Part shown: positions 41,440 to 49,638 of the stretch, in pieces
How positions within the stretch are numbered: the stretch's first letter is position 1
How the letters are laid out: each line of letters opens with the position of its first letter
Origin: Candidatus Saganbacteria bacterium
GTDB lineage: Bacteria; Margulisbacteria; WOR-1; O2-12-FULL-45-9
Length of the DNA: 51,392 nucleotides
NCBI GenBank assembly: GCA_016932255.1
Contig: JAFGDE010000006.1
Span: 1 to 51,392, forward strand
Direction: 5' to 3'
The notes under the pieces: model-generated
What the model was told of the DNA's origin: nothing
The model's database searches: none
What the model saw: only the letters and a program-made list of their open reading frames with translations
Program-made: the position numbers and the translations under genes

Positions 41440-42801
41440 TCACACCCGTTTCTGCTTCCACTTTCCTGCCTGAAACCAGGCAATAGCCATTGTTCCCTGG
41501 ACAAAATAAGCGATCAATATTGCCAGCCAGATGCCGCGCAAACCCAGCTCAGGCATGCGCGACAGGAACATGGCCAGCGGTATCTGGACGACCCAGAGCG
41601 TAACAAAAGTGATGATCAGCGGCGCCACCGTATCGCCCGCGCCCTGCATTGAACGGCCCAGGATCAGCGACGGCGCCACAAAGATCGTGCCCAGCCCGGC
41701 AATGCGCAGGAATTCAGACCCGATCCTGACCACTTCCTTGTTCGTGTTGAACAGCATCACCAAGTAAGGCGCGCAGCAGATGAAGACCAGCCCGATGACC
41801 AACATGAAGACGACATAATATCCCACTGTGGTCCAGGCGCTGGCCGCGGCCCGCTGCTCCTGCCTGGCACCCAGGTTCTGGCCAACCAGCGTGCCGGCTG
41901 CCTGGCCCAGGGCAAAGCCCGGCATCATCGCGATCATCCAGAGCTCAAGGCCAACGCCGTAAGCCGCGACCGCGTAAGTGCCGAAGCTGGCGACGACAGC
42001 TATCAGCACGATGCCAACCGCGCCGCGCAGGGTCATCTGGACCGAGGCCGGGAAACCGATCATCAGGATCGAAGCCATGCAGCCCCAGTCGATCCTGAAA
42101 TATTCAAGTTTGACATGGACGCGAGAACGGCCCCGGAACAGGACCTCAAGCGCGACCAGCGAACCGATCGCCCGGCTGATCACCGTGGCCCAGGCAGCGC
42201 CGTTGACGCCCCAGCCAAGCCAGAAGATCATGATCGGGTCAAGTACTATATTAATGATCGTCGCTCCGGCCAGAATGACCATCGGGGTCGCCGCATCGCC
42301 GGCTCCCTGCAAAACAGCTGAGATCAAAAAACCGTAGAACATAACTATGACGCCCAGGAAAGTGACCTGCAGGTAGCCGCTGCCCAGGGCCACGACATCA
42401 GGCTCAGCGCCGAGGATCTCAAGCAGCCAGGGCGAAAGAAAATAGCCGATCAGACCAAAGACCAGGGAACCGAAAAAACCCAGGATGAGCGCCTGCATGG
42501 CAACGTTATCGGCCTTTTCCCTGTTCTTTTCCCCGACGGCCCGCGCCACCTTGGCGGTCGTGCCCATGCCGATGCCGATCATCACGAACATAACGACCAT
42601 CAGCACCTGGCCGCTCATGGCCACCGCGGCCAGGGCCGGCGCTCCGAGCCTGCCGACCCAGATCATGTCAACCACGTTAAAAGCGGTCTGTAGCACGTTG
42701 GACAGGATCATCGGCACAGCCAGCAGAAAGATGCCCTTGCTGATGTTTATCGTCGTCAAGTCGCGTTCCTTCTGGAATTTATGAAAAAGTTTTTTAATCA
42801 T
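41440..42801 (-). CDS. MATE family multidrug/Na+ antiporter
   Basis: MATE transporters export cationic drugs or metabolites in exchange for Na+ or H+. The 453-residue protein has about twelve membrane helices in two related halves. The first starts LAVPMILSNVLQTAFNVVDMIWVGRLGAPALAAVAMSGQ, the usual MATE opening. The second contains GFALGQAAGTLVGQNLGARQEQRA, the matching helix 8 region. It most resembles the NorM/DinF-like branch. Only eight bases separate its ATG from a hairpin element (42809-42834), so its ribosome site may be within the hairpin. It diverges from the hydrolase gene. Confidence 0.93.
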   Translation of the reverse strand: MIKKLFHKFQKERDLTTINISKGIFLLAVPMILSNVLQTAFNVVDMIWVGRLGAPALAAVAMSGQVLMVVMFVMIGIGMGTTAKVARAVGEKNREKADNVAMQALILGFFGSLVFGLIGYFLSPWLLEILGAEPDVVALGSGYLQVTFLGVIVMFYGFLISAVLQGAGDAATPMVILAGATIINIVLDPIMIFWLGWGVNGAAWATVISRAIGSLVALEVLFRGRSRVHVKLEYFRIDWGCMASILMIGFPASVQMTLRGAVGIVLIAVVASFGTYAVAAYGVGLELWMIAMMPGFALGQAAGTLVGQNLGARQEQRAAASAWTTVGYYVVFMLVIGLVFICCAPYLVMLFNTNKEVVRIGSEFLRIAGLGTIFVAPSLILGRSMQGAGDTVAPLIITFVTLWVVQIPLAMFLSRMPELGLRGIWLAILIAYFVQGTMAIAWFQAGKWKQKRV

Positions 42802-42808
42802 TTTTGGA

Positions 42809-42834
42809 GAACCTGCGACTGAACGTCGCAGTTC
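42809..42834 (+). repeat. TRAAC-loop hairpin element, forward copy
   Basis: Outer arm GAAC/GTTC (next pair mismatched), bulged T at 42814, inner arm GCGAC/GTCGC and loop TGAAC (42820-42824). Paired with the reverse copy at 42853, between the divergent MATE and hydrolase genes. Confidence 0.85.
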
Positions 42835-42852
42835 CCTGCTTCCTCTCGCGAG

Positions 42853-42892
42853 ATTCTGGAAACCGCGAAGTTTATTCGCAGGTTTCCAGAAT
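42853..42892 (-). repeat. TRAAC-loop hairpin element, reverse copy with long arm
   Basis: A 12-bp outer arm (42853-42864 with 42881-42892), inner arm GCGAA/TTCGC, loop GTTTA (complement of TAAAC) and bulged A at 42880. The inner arm differs from other copies by a compensated base pair. Confidence 0.9.
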
Positions 42893-42916
42893 TCATTTTT
42901 TTGGTTTTGACAGTTA

Positions 42917-42925
42917 TGTTATAAT
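42917..42925 (+). promoter_or_regulatory. Extended -10 promoter of the hydrolase gene
   Basis: TG at 42917-42918 and a perfect TATAAT at 42920-42925. Transcription would start about four bases before the ATG at 42936. A TTGACA at 42907-42912 is too close to serve as its -35 box. Confidence 0.65.
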
Positions 42926-42935
42926 AACACACAAC

Positions 42936-44324
42936 ATGCGGATAATCATAGTCGTTCTGAGCGCTTTTTTCCTTCTGACGCAGAACCTGTCCGCATTTGC
43001 CGCTAAAGACCTTAAAGCCATCTGGGACCTGCAGCTGCTGCCGGTCGGCTATGAGGTCAACTGCTCCTATATCAAGGGCGACATCGCGGTCGAGGAAATA
43101 TACTACGAAAGCCGGGAATACAAAGGCACGCCGTCCAGGATCTTCGGTTATTTCTGCTATCCTGCCGGACAGAAGAGCCTGCCGGCGATACTGATCTCGC
43201 ACGGCGGCGGCGGCACGGCCGACCTGAATAATACCCTGACCTGGGCCAGGCGCGGCTACGCCGTTCTGTCGATCGACCTGCCGGGCAAAGGCCAGCAGCG
43301 CATGGATTCCCGCTCCACCGGCCCGAACATGGACGTGCCGATCCTTTTACGCACCAAACCGGACCCTGAGCTCAACTATCTTGTTCATGCCGTGGCCGCG
43401 GTGCGCAACGGCATCACCTTCCTGACCCAGCGGGAAGAGGTCGACCCGGACCGGATCGGCATGATCGGCCTGTCCTGGGGCGGGGTTATCACGCTGTTGA
43501 CCAACGGCCAGGATAATCGGCTCAAGACCGCGATCAACGTCTTTGGCTCCGGCTACATTTCTGAGGGCTGCACCTGGCAGGACCGCTTTGATATCAAGAC
43601 TAAGCAGGAGCTCAATGAATGGTATGCCTATATCGATCCGAGCATCTTTCTCAAGACTCAGAACTCCCCTATCCTGTTCATGACCGGCACTAACGACCAC
43701 TGTTATTACCTGCCGACCTTCCAAAAGAGCTACATGGAGGTCTCGGTGCCGAAAAAACTGGCCCTGATGCCGAACCTCAGGCACAGATTCACGCCGGAAA
43801 TGCAGCAGATCGCCTTTAACTGGTTCGACAACAAACTAAAGAACGGCCAGGGCAGTTTTCCCCAGGTCAATATCCAGCCGATCTTTAAAAAAGGCGAGAA
43901 TAAGATCATTGTGCCGGTGCTGGCCGCGGCCAGCGGCCGCGTGATCGAGGCGACCATGTACTACACTTCCGGCGAACCCAGCCGCTGGACCAAACGGTAC
44001 TGGAGCTCGCTGCCGGCATATTTTGAGGACGGCGTTTACTACTTCGGCGTGCCGACTTACCTGGTCGACCCTGATTTCATGTTCTACGTCAGCGTCAAAG
44101 ACGACAAAGGCTCGATCACTTCCAGCCCGATCCGTTCTATTTTCCAGGTACGTCTGCACCAGGGAGAATCGACCTACGCCATGTCCTCGCCCATTGAGCG
44201 GATCAACATCCACCAGCCGCCGCTGCAGGTCATGGGCCTGCCCAAACTGCCGGATATAGTCAAACTGTTCTTTTCCAAGGATACCAAGACCTACCTGTTA
44301 AAGTTCGGCAAAGAAAGTTCTTAA
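42936..44324 (+). CDS. Exported alpha/beta hydrolase (dienelactone hydrolase / acetyl xylan esterase-like)
   Basis: The 462-residue protein has a signal peptide (to about residue 22, SAFAA-K) and an alpha/beta-hydrolase domain (about 55-310). The nucleophile elbow is GLSWGG (Ser near residue 180), the likely acid is Asp in GTNDHCYYLPT, and the likely base is His in NLRHRFTP. HGGGG provides the oxyanion loop. It most resembles acetyl xylan esterase/dienelactone hydrolase-like enzymes; the substrate is unknown. A C-terminal part of about 140 residues is Ig-like. The frame runs upstream to 42804, but that stretch is the hairpin pair and promoter, so the ATG at 42936 was chosen. Its stop overlaps that of nfnB in TTAA. 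Confidence 0.87.
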   Translation: MRIIIVVLSAFFLLTQNLSAFAAKDLKAIWDLQLLPVGYEVNCSYIKGDIAVEEIYYESREYKGTPSRIFGYFCYPAGQKSLPAILISHGGGGTADLNNTLTWARRGYAVLSIDLPGKGQQRMDSRSTGPNMDVPILLRTKPDPELNYLVHAVAAVRNGITFLTQREEVDPDRIGMIGLSWGGVITLLTNGQDNRLKTAINVFGSGYISEGCTWQDRFDIKTKQELNEWYAYIDPSIFLKTQNSPILFMTGTNDHCYYLPTFQKSYMEVSVPKKLALMPNLRHRFTPEMQQIAFNWFDNKLKNGQGSFPQVNIQPIFKKGENKIIVPVLAAASGRVIEATMYYTSGEPSRWTKRYWSSLPAYFEDGVYYFGVPTYLVDPDFMFYVSVKDDKGSITSSPIRSIFQVRLHQGESTYAMSSPIERINIHQPPLQVMGLPKLPDIVKLFFSKDTKTYLLKFGKESS

Positions 44325-45706
44325 GCGGAAATAATTTTATGGATCGATTTGGCCGCCAGCTTGCCGTCGCCCATGGCCGAGATGACCGTGGCTGCACCGC
44401 GGACGATATCGCCGCCAGCGTAAACGCCCTTGATCGATGTTTCGCCTTCGGGAGTGATAATGACCCCGCCCCACTTCTCGGTCTTAAGCTCTGGTGTGCG
44501 GTGCGGGATCAATGGATTGGGCGAATTGCCGATCGCCACGACCACCGTGTCGACAGCGATATTGAACATCTTACCTTCTACCGGCACGGGCCGGCGGCGA
44601 CCGGATGAGTCAGGCTCGCCCAGCTTCATCTGCTGGCAAAGGGCGGTTTTCACCCAGCCTTTATCATCTGCTTCATATTTAAGAGGCAAGGTCAGTATCT
44701 TAAAAATAATACCCTCTTCGATCGCCCGGCCGATCTCTTCTTTTCTGGCCGGCATCTCATCCTGCGTCCTGCGGTAAAGAATAACGACCTCTTCCGCGCC
44801 CAGCCTGAGAGAGACCCTGGCCGCGTCCATGGCTACGTTGCCGCCGCCCACGACCGCCACACGTTTACCGACCTTGACCGGGGTCAACTGATCGGGGAAT
44901 TGCCAGGCTTTCATCATGTTGATGCGGAACAGATACTCGTTGGCAGAATAAACACCGTCCAGGTTCTCGCCCGGAATTTTCATGAATTTGGGCAGGCCGG
45001 CCCCGGAACCGATGAAAACAGCCTGGTGATCTTTCAGCAGGTCCTGGACCGTGTGAACATTGCCGATCAGCATATCGGTCTTGACCTCAACGCCCAGGCT
45101 TTTAACGTACTCAACTTCGAGGTTAACGACCGCTTTGGGCAGACGGAATTCCGGGATGCCGTAGGTCAAGACCCCGCCAGTGACATGGAGCGATTCGAAC
45201 AGAGTGACCTGGTAGCCCAAACGGGCCAGGTCCCCAGCGCAGGTCAAGCCTGCCGGCCCTGAGCCGACCACGGCGACCCTTTTCCCTCCTATTTTCGATT
45301 CTCTATTTTCGATTTTCGATTCTCGATTCTCCCTCTCCCAATCAGCGACAAACCTTTCAAGCGTGCCAATAGCAATCGGCTCCCCCTTAATGCCAAGGAT
45401 GCATTCGAGCTCGCACTGCTCTTCCTGGGGGCAGACCCGGCCGCAGATGGCCGGCAGGCCATTAGTTTCCTTGATCTTCTGGGCTGCGTCAGCGAACTTA
45501 CCTTCAGCAACCAGTTTAATAAAAGCAGGTATGTCTATCTCAACAGGACAGCCCTTGACGCAGAGCGGTTTTTTGCACTGGATGCAGCGCTTGGCCTCTG
45601 CTAGAGCCTGTTCAGGAGTAAAACCGAGCGGCACTTCCTGGAAATCGCGGACACGCTCGCTGGCCGGCCGTTCTTGCATATGCTGTCTTTGTTGTTTTTC
45701 TACCAT
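44321..45706 (-). CDS. nfnB: NfnB/GltD-like NADPH-dependent flavoprotein, ferredoxin:NADP+ oxidoreductase subunit
   Basis: With NfnA this subunit forms an electron-bifurcating transhydrogenase that couples NADH and reduced ferredoxin to NADP+ reduction. The 461-residue product has the N-terminal Fe-S region (CIQCKKPLCVKGCP; CGRVCPQEEQCELEC), the FAD site VAVVGSGPAGLTCAGDLARLGYQVTLFE and the NADPH site VAVVGGGNVAMDAARVSLRLGAEEVVILYRR. It could also be a lone glutamate synthase small subunit, but pairing with nfnA and the lack of gltB favour NfnB. A heptamer-repeat peptide (ENRESKIENRESKI) is inserted before the FAD domain. No clear ribosome site precedes the ATG; the hairpin pair lies just upstream. 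Confidence 0.9.
   Translation of the reverse strand: MVEKQQRQHMQERPASERVRDFQEVPLGFTPEQALAEAKRCIQCKKPLCVKGCPVEIDIPAFIKLVAEGKFADAAQKIKETNGLPAICGRVCPQEEQCELECILGIKGEPIAIGTLERFVADWERENRESKIENRESKIGGKRVAVVGSGPAGLTCAGDLARLGYQVTLFESLHVTGGVLTYGIPEFRLPKAVVNLEVEYVKSLGVEVKTDMLIGNVHTVQDLLKDHQAVFIGSGAGLPKFMKIPGENLDGVYSANEYLFRINMMKAWQFPDQLTPVKVGKRVAVVGGGNVAMDAARVSLRLGAEEVVILYRRTQDEMPARKEEIGRAIEEGIIFKILTLPLKYEADDKGWVKTALCQQMKLGEPDSSGRRRPVPVEGKMFNIAVDTVVVAIGNSPNPLIPHRTPELKTEKWGGVIITPEGETSIKGVYAGGDIVRGAATVISAMGDGKLAAKSIHKIISA
45290..45331 (-). repeat. Six tandem heptamers (KATTYTC) inside nfnB
   Basis: TATTTTC, GATTCTC, TATTTTC, GATTTTC, GATTCTC and GATTCTC follow without gaps. On the coding strand they give the peptide ENRESKIENRESKI between the Fe-S region and the FAD domain. 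The total of 42 bases keeps the frame. Confidence 0.9.
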
Positions 45707-45714
45707 TATTAGAC

Positions 45715-45763
45715 GGAGCCTGAGACCTGCCTGCCGGCAGGCAAGGCTGAACGTCTCGGCTCC
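45715..45763 (+). repeat. TRAAC-loop hairpin element, forward copy, interrupted by a GC palindrome
   Basis: Outer arm GGAGCC/GGCTCC (45715-45720, 45758-45763), bulged T at 45721, inner arm GAGAC/GTCTC and loop TGAAC (45748-45752). Between the first inner arm and the loop lie 21 extra bases (45727-45747). Confidence 0.88.
45727..45747. repeat. GC palindrome nested in a hairpin element
   Basis: The core TGCCTGCCGGCAGGCA (45728-45743) is the same as the core of the 32-bp palindrome at 12373-12404. Removing it restores a standard TRAAC-loop element. Confidence 0.85.
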
Positions 45764-45775
45764 TTACTCTCCTTC

Positions 45776-45807
45776 AAGGAACCGCGACGTTTAGTCGCTG
45801 GTTCCTT
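45776..45807 (-). repeat. TRAAC-loop hairpin element, reverse copy, overlapping the end of nfnA
   Basis: Outer arm AAGGAACC/GGTTCCTT, inner arm GCGAC/GTCGC, loop GTTTA (45786-45790) and bulged T at 45800. Part of it is coding: the last four residues and the TAA stop of nfnA lie in it. Confidence 0.9.
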
Positions 45808-46633
45808 GCAACATCTTACACACATGGTCGTGTGCAACTTTTTCCATATCCTTATAAGGCTTCAACCTGTCGGACAGGCCATAGAAATCGACCTCATGGC
45901 CGTCAAATTCCGGGCCTTCAACGCAGGCGAACCTGGTTTTGCCTCCCACAGTGACGCGGCAGACCCCGCACATGCCCGTGGCATCAAGCATGATCGGGTT
46001 AAGCGAGACCATGGTCTTGATCTTGTGCTCTCTGGTCACATCACAGACAACTTTCATCATGGGCACCGGCCCGACCGCCATGACATAATCGACTTTCTCG
46101 CCTGAGGCAATGATATCTTTTAGTTCATCGGAAACGAAACCTTTACGGCCGCAGCTGCCGTCATCCGTGGTTATCCGCAGCTCGGAACTCTGCGCGCCGA
46201 GTTCTTCAGCGTAGATCAACAGGTCCTTGCAGCGCGCGCCGATGATCGTAATGACCTTATTACCGGCGGCTTTCAGCGCCTTGACGACCGGATATATCTC
46301 AGCGATGCCTACTCCGCCGCCAATGATCACGCAGGTACCGTAGTTCTTGATATGTGAAGGCACCCCCAGGGGACCAAGCAAATGAGCTAATTCATCGCCT
46401 TCTTTCAGGGAATCAAGCACCTTGGTCGTAGCTCCAACGATCTGAAAGATGATCGAGATCGTGCCTTTGGCCGTGTCCGCGTCAGCAATGGTCAAAGGGA
46501 TGCGCTCGGCATTCTCTTTGGGGATAACAACGATAAAGTTGCCCGGCCTGGCCGCGGCCGCGATATGCGGCGCGCCCACGACGATCCGGGAAACATTATC
46601 ATTCAGCTTTTCTTTCTTGAGTATTTTCGGCAT
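45791..46633 (-). CDS. nfnA: NfnA: NAD-binding flavoprotein subunit of ferredoxin:NADP+ transhydrogenase
   Basis: The 280-residue protein is of the sulfide/dihydroorotate dehydrogenase-like ferredoxin reductase type. It has an FAD domain (about 1-98), the NAD-binding GTCVIIGGGVGIAEIYPVVKAL (about 99-120), and a C-terminal 2Fe-2S site DATGMCGVCRVTVGG..RFACVEGPEFDGHEVDF. The Asp in place of the first Cys is typical of NfnA. With NfnB it would bifurcate electrons between NAD(H), NADP(H) and ferredoxin. It follows the small membrane-protein gene by six bases. The last residues GTSD and the stop are encoded by a hairpin element, so the original C-terminus was probably altered. Confidence 0.9.
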   Translation of the reverse strand: MPKILKKEKLNDNVSRIVVGAPHIAAAARPGNFIVVIPKENAERIPLTIADADTAKGTISIIFQIVGATTKVLDSLKEGDELAHLLGPLGVPSHIKNYGTCVIIGGGVGIAEIYPVVKALKAAGNKVITIIGARCKDLLIYAEELGAQSSELRITTDDGSCGRKGFVSDELKDIIASGEKVDYVMAVGPVPMMKVVCDVTREHKIKTMVSLNPIMLDATGMCGVCRVTVGGKTRFACVEGPEFDGHEVDFYGLSDRLKPYKDMEKVAHDHVCKMLQGTSD

Positions 46634-46639
46634 AAAGAT

Positions 46640-47380
46640 CTACTTTACTTCAACTGTTGCCGTTTCGTCGAACGGATTTGTCCGCAGGGCAAGCGAGAAT
46701 AGATAAGGGTAATGCTCCTTCAGGTGCTTCATGTAGGCCAGCCACTGCAGCACCAGCCGGTCATAGACCCGCTTGATATCGCCTGACATATGGTCCAGGT
46801 CGGTCTGTGGCACATGGCCGATGTTCTTCCTGGCCACCAGCTCCTCGGTCAGGTGGAAGACCGCCCAAAGCAGGTCGGTAAAGGTCTCATGCTCCAAAAG
46901 GTTCGGGTTCTCCAGCAGACGCAACAGGAAGGCCCGCTTGTCCCTGAGAAAGTCACGGAACTGGTGCAGGTCGATCTTATTGATATTGACCGCGTAATCG
47001 TATTCCTTGAAACGCCGCTCAATCTGGCTGAAGCGCCGCTCATCCCAGTTATTGCTTATTTTAAGGTCTTTCTTGATCTCTTCCAGCGTCGGGTCAGCGT
47101 CAGAGATCACGGTCAACAGATGGGTGCCTACCTCGCTGAAAAAAGCGCCTATCACCATGTTAAGCTTTTCCAGGCGGCTCTTTTTTTCGCGCTGGCTCAG
47201 CACCTCATGAATGATCAGAGTAACGATCAGGACCTCAACAGGGACAAAAGCCACATCACCCAGCAGGTAGATGAAGATATGGTGCGCGTCATGGAAGATC
47301 AGATAATGGATATAGTAAAGGCCGGCCGACATGGCGATCAGCAACCCGCCGAGCCAGATCTGCCAGCGCTGCAGCTTCAT
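46640..47380 (-). CDS. Conserved membrane protein of unknown function, coiled-coil cytoplasmic part
   Basis: The 246-residue protein has two membrane segments (about 8-26 and 33-60) followed by a charged helical part that starts HEVLSQREKKSRLEKLNMVIGAFFSEVGTHLL. Similar proteins of this length are known to me as hypothetical proteins in diverse bacteria; no function is established. Its start overlaps the purL stop by four bases (ATGA), and nfnA follows six bases downstream, so it is translated as part of the purS-purQ-purL operon. A histidine-rich short loop (IHYLIFHDAHHIF) lies between the two membrane helices. Confidence 0.75.
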   Translation of the reverse strand: MKLQRWQIWLGGLLIAMSAGLYYIHYLIFHDAHHIFIYLLGDVAFVPVEVLIVTLIIHEVLSQREKKSRLEKLNMVIGAFFSEVGTHLLTVISDADPTLEEIKKDLKISNNWDERRFSQIERRFKEYDYAVNINKIDLHQFRDFLRDKRAFLLRLLENPNLLEHETFTDLLWAVFHLTEELVARKNIGHVPQTDLDHMSGDIKRVYDRLVLQWLAYMKHLKEHYPYLFSLALRTNPFDETATVEVK

Positions 47381-49638
47381 GCCAGGGCCTCCTTCAAACC
47401 ATTGCGCCAGGCAGACGCTAACCTAGCCAGCGGCAGGTCGACCCAATTCTCGATGCTCAGTTTATCCCCGCCTACCCGGCCGATCGTATCGCAGGGTACT
47501 TTGTGCTTCTCGGCCAGGGCGATCAGCTTGTCCGCTTTCTTGATATCACAGGTAACGATAATACGGGACTGAGATTCAGAGAACAGGTGAACATCTGGCC
47601 GCAGAGCGGAGACTTCTTTTAATTCTATCTCCGCGCCGATCACTTTGTCCTTGCTAGAGATACACGCTTCTGCCAAAGCCACAGCCAGGCCGCCTTCAGC
47701 GCAGTCATGGGCCGAGTTGGCCAACCCCCGGCTGATCGCTTCGCGCACCAGCGCCTGGACCGCTTTTTCCCCTGCAAGATCAAGAGCAGGAGCTTCGCCG
47801 GCTATTTTACCGTGGATAACTCTGAGGTATTCACTGCCGCCCAGTTCTGCCTTGGTCTCGCCCAGCAGGAGGATCACATCACCTTCGTTCTTGAACTCGG
47901 AAGTGCAGCGTTGCTCAATATTATTTAGTACACCGACCATGCCGATGGTCGGGGTCGGATTGATCGCGCCCTTAGGGCTCTCATTATAGAAGGACACGTT
48001 GCCGGAAATGACCGGGACTTCAAAGATCTTGCAGGCGTCAGCTATGCCCTTGACGCAATTGACAAAATACCAGTAGCGGTCCGGTTTCTCAGGATTGCCG
48101 AAGTTCAAACAGTCGGTCACAGCCGCGGGTTCAGCACCGGAGCAGGAAATGTTACGGGCCGCTTCAGCCACAGCGATCTGCGCCCCGCGGTAAGGATCGA
48201 GCAAACAGTAGCGGCTATTGCAGTCAGAGGTCGCGGCCAGACCTTTTTTTGTTCCTTTCAGGCGGAGCACTGCCGCGTCTGAGCCCGGCAGCACGCAGGT
48301 ATTGGTCTGGACCATATGGTCATACTGTTCATAGACCCATTCCTTGCTGGCGATCGTTGGCGCGGACAGCAGCTTGAGCAGGACGTCATTGTATATCCCA
48401 ACAGTGAACCTGTCGGTTCCTTTTCTAGCAGAGGAGCCGACGCGTTCAGCGTCGTGACCTAATAAAGGTTCGGGCAAGCTGTTTAGGTCCAGTTTTTTCA
48501 TCTCTTTGAGCTTGACCGGTTCTTCCATTTTCATTTCGTACAGCGGCGCTTTGGCCAGGGCCTCGGTCGGGATCGTGGCCACGACCTTGCCCTGATGTTT
48601 GACGGTCACTTTCTTATCATCGGTCACGTAGCCGATGACCACGCCGTGCAGGTCCCATTTGGTAAAGATATCCTCAATCTCTTTCTCCCTGCCCTTTGTC
48701 ACGCAGACCAGCATGCGCTCCTGGGATTCCGACATCATGATCTCGTAAGGCTCCATGCCCTCCTCGCGCAGCGGCACCTTGTCCAGATCGATCTCCATGC
48801 CGACCTCGCCAGCGTGGGCCATCTCGGCCGAGGAACAGGTGAGTCCCGCCGCGCCCATGTCCTTGATACCCACGACCGCGCCGGTGGCCAGGGTCTCAAG
48901 AGTTGCTTCGATCAGACATTTTTCCGTGAACGGGTCGCCGATCTGGACTGTCGGCCGTTTTTCCTCGCCTTCGCCAAACTCGGCTGAGGCCAGGACCGAA
49001 CAGCCGCCGATGCCGTCACGTCCGGTGCTTGAGCCGACATACATGATGGGATTGCCAGTACCTGAAGCCCGGGCCCGGGCCAGGTCCTTCTTCTTGCACA
49101 CGCCGATGCTCATGGCGTTGACCAGGCAGTTGCCGGAATAGGATTCATCAAAATAGATCTCACCGCCCACTGTCGGCACGCCCAGGCAGTTGCCGTAGAA
49201 CTGGATACCGTCAACCACTCCCTTGAGCAAATACTTATTGTAAGGCTCGGACAAGGGACCGAAACGCAGGGAATCAAGCGAAGCGATCGGCCGGGCCCCT
49301 GCGGTGAAGATATCGCGGATAATGCCGCCGACACCCGTGGCCGCGCCCTGTTTGGGCTCGACCTGGCTGGGGTGATTATGGCTTTCCATCTTAAAGACGA
49401 TCGCCAGATCGTCGAGGATAAAACCTCCGGAATCCTCTCCTACCAGAGCCTGGTACTTGCCTGTCTGCGGGAACAGGCTCAGGTATTTCCTGGACCTGGG
49501 ATAGCCGCAGTGCTCTGACCATTCGACCGAGAACATAGCCAGCTCGGTCGAGCTGGGCTCCCGGCCCATGATCTGCTCTATTTTCTGATATTCCGCGTCG
49601 GTCAGACCGAGCGCGCAGTAGACTTCTCGTTCAACCAT
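47377..49638 (-). CDS. purL: Phosphoribosylformylglycinamidine synthase subunit PurL
   Basis: PurL, with PurS and PurQ, turns FGAR into FGAM using ATP and ammonia from glutamine in purine synthesis. The 753-residue product is the small, Gram-positive-type PurL. Seen are [19 protein letters not shown] near the start with the active-site His, [44 protein letters not shown], and in the second half [28 protein letters not shown] and [25 protein letters not shown]. Around residues 393-411 lies an extra stretch ([17 protein letters not shown]) in the linker between the two halves, encoded by a pair of hairpin elements. purL overlaps purQ by eight bases. Confidence 0.95.
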   Translation of the reverse strand: MVEREVYCALGLTDAEYQKIEQIMGREPSSTELAMFSVEWSEHCGYPRSRKYLSLFPQTGKYQALVGEDSGGFILDDLAIVFKMESHNHPSQVEPKQGAATGVGGIIRDIFTAGARPIASLDSLRFGPLSEPYNKYLLKGVVDGIQFYGNCLGVPTVGGEIYFDESYSGNCLVNAMSIGVCKKKDLARARASGTGNPIMYVGSSTGRDGIGGCSVLASAEFGEGEEKRPTVQIGDPFTEKCLIEATLETLATGAVVGIKDMGAAGLTCSSAEMAHAGEVGMEIDLDKVPLREEGMEPYEIMMSESQERMLVCVTKGREKEIEDIFTKWDLHGVVIGYVTDDKKVTVKHQGKVVATIPTEALAKAPLYEMKMEEPVKLKEMKKLDLNSLPEPLLGHDAERVGSSARKGTDRFTVGIYNDVLLKLLSAPTIASKEWVYEQYDHMVQTNTCVLPGSDAAVLRLKGTKKGLAATSDCNSRYCLLDPYRGAQIAVAEAARNISCSGAEPAAVTDCLNFGNPEKPDRYWYFVNCVKGIADACKIFEVPVISGNVSFYNESPKGAINPTPTIGMVGVLNNIEQRCTSEFKNEGDVILLLGETKAELGGSEYLRVIHGKIAGEAPALDLAGEKAVQALVREAISRGLANSAHDCAEGGLAVALAEACISSKDKVIGAEIELKEVSALRPDVHLFSESQSRIIVTCDIKKADKLIALAEKHKVPCDTIGRVGGDKLSIENWVDLPLARLASAWRNGLKEALA
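48406..48459. repeat. Hairpin-element pair inserted in frame in purL
   Basis: The reverse copy has outer base GGAGCC (48433-48438), inner arm GACGC/GCGTC (48439-48443 with 48449-48453) and loop GTTCA; its 3' outer arm is degenerate. A shortened forward copy, GAACC-T-GTC-GGTTC (48406-48419), lacks most of the inner arm and loop. Together they span 54 bases, or 18 codons. Confidence 0.75.

Noticed and set aside
42804-42935. Upstream extension of the hydrolase gene
   Set aside because: These codons consist of the hairpin pair and the promoter, and would place 44 unlikely residues before a clear signal peptide.
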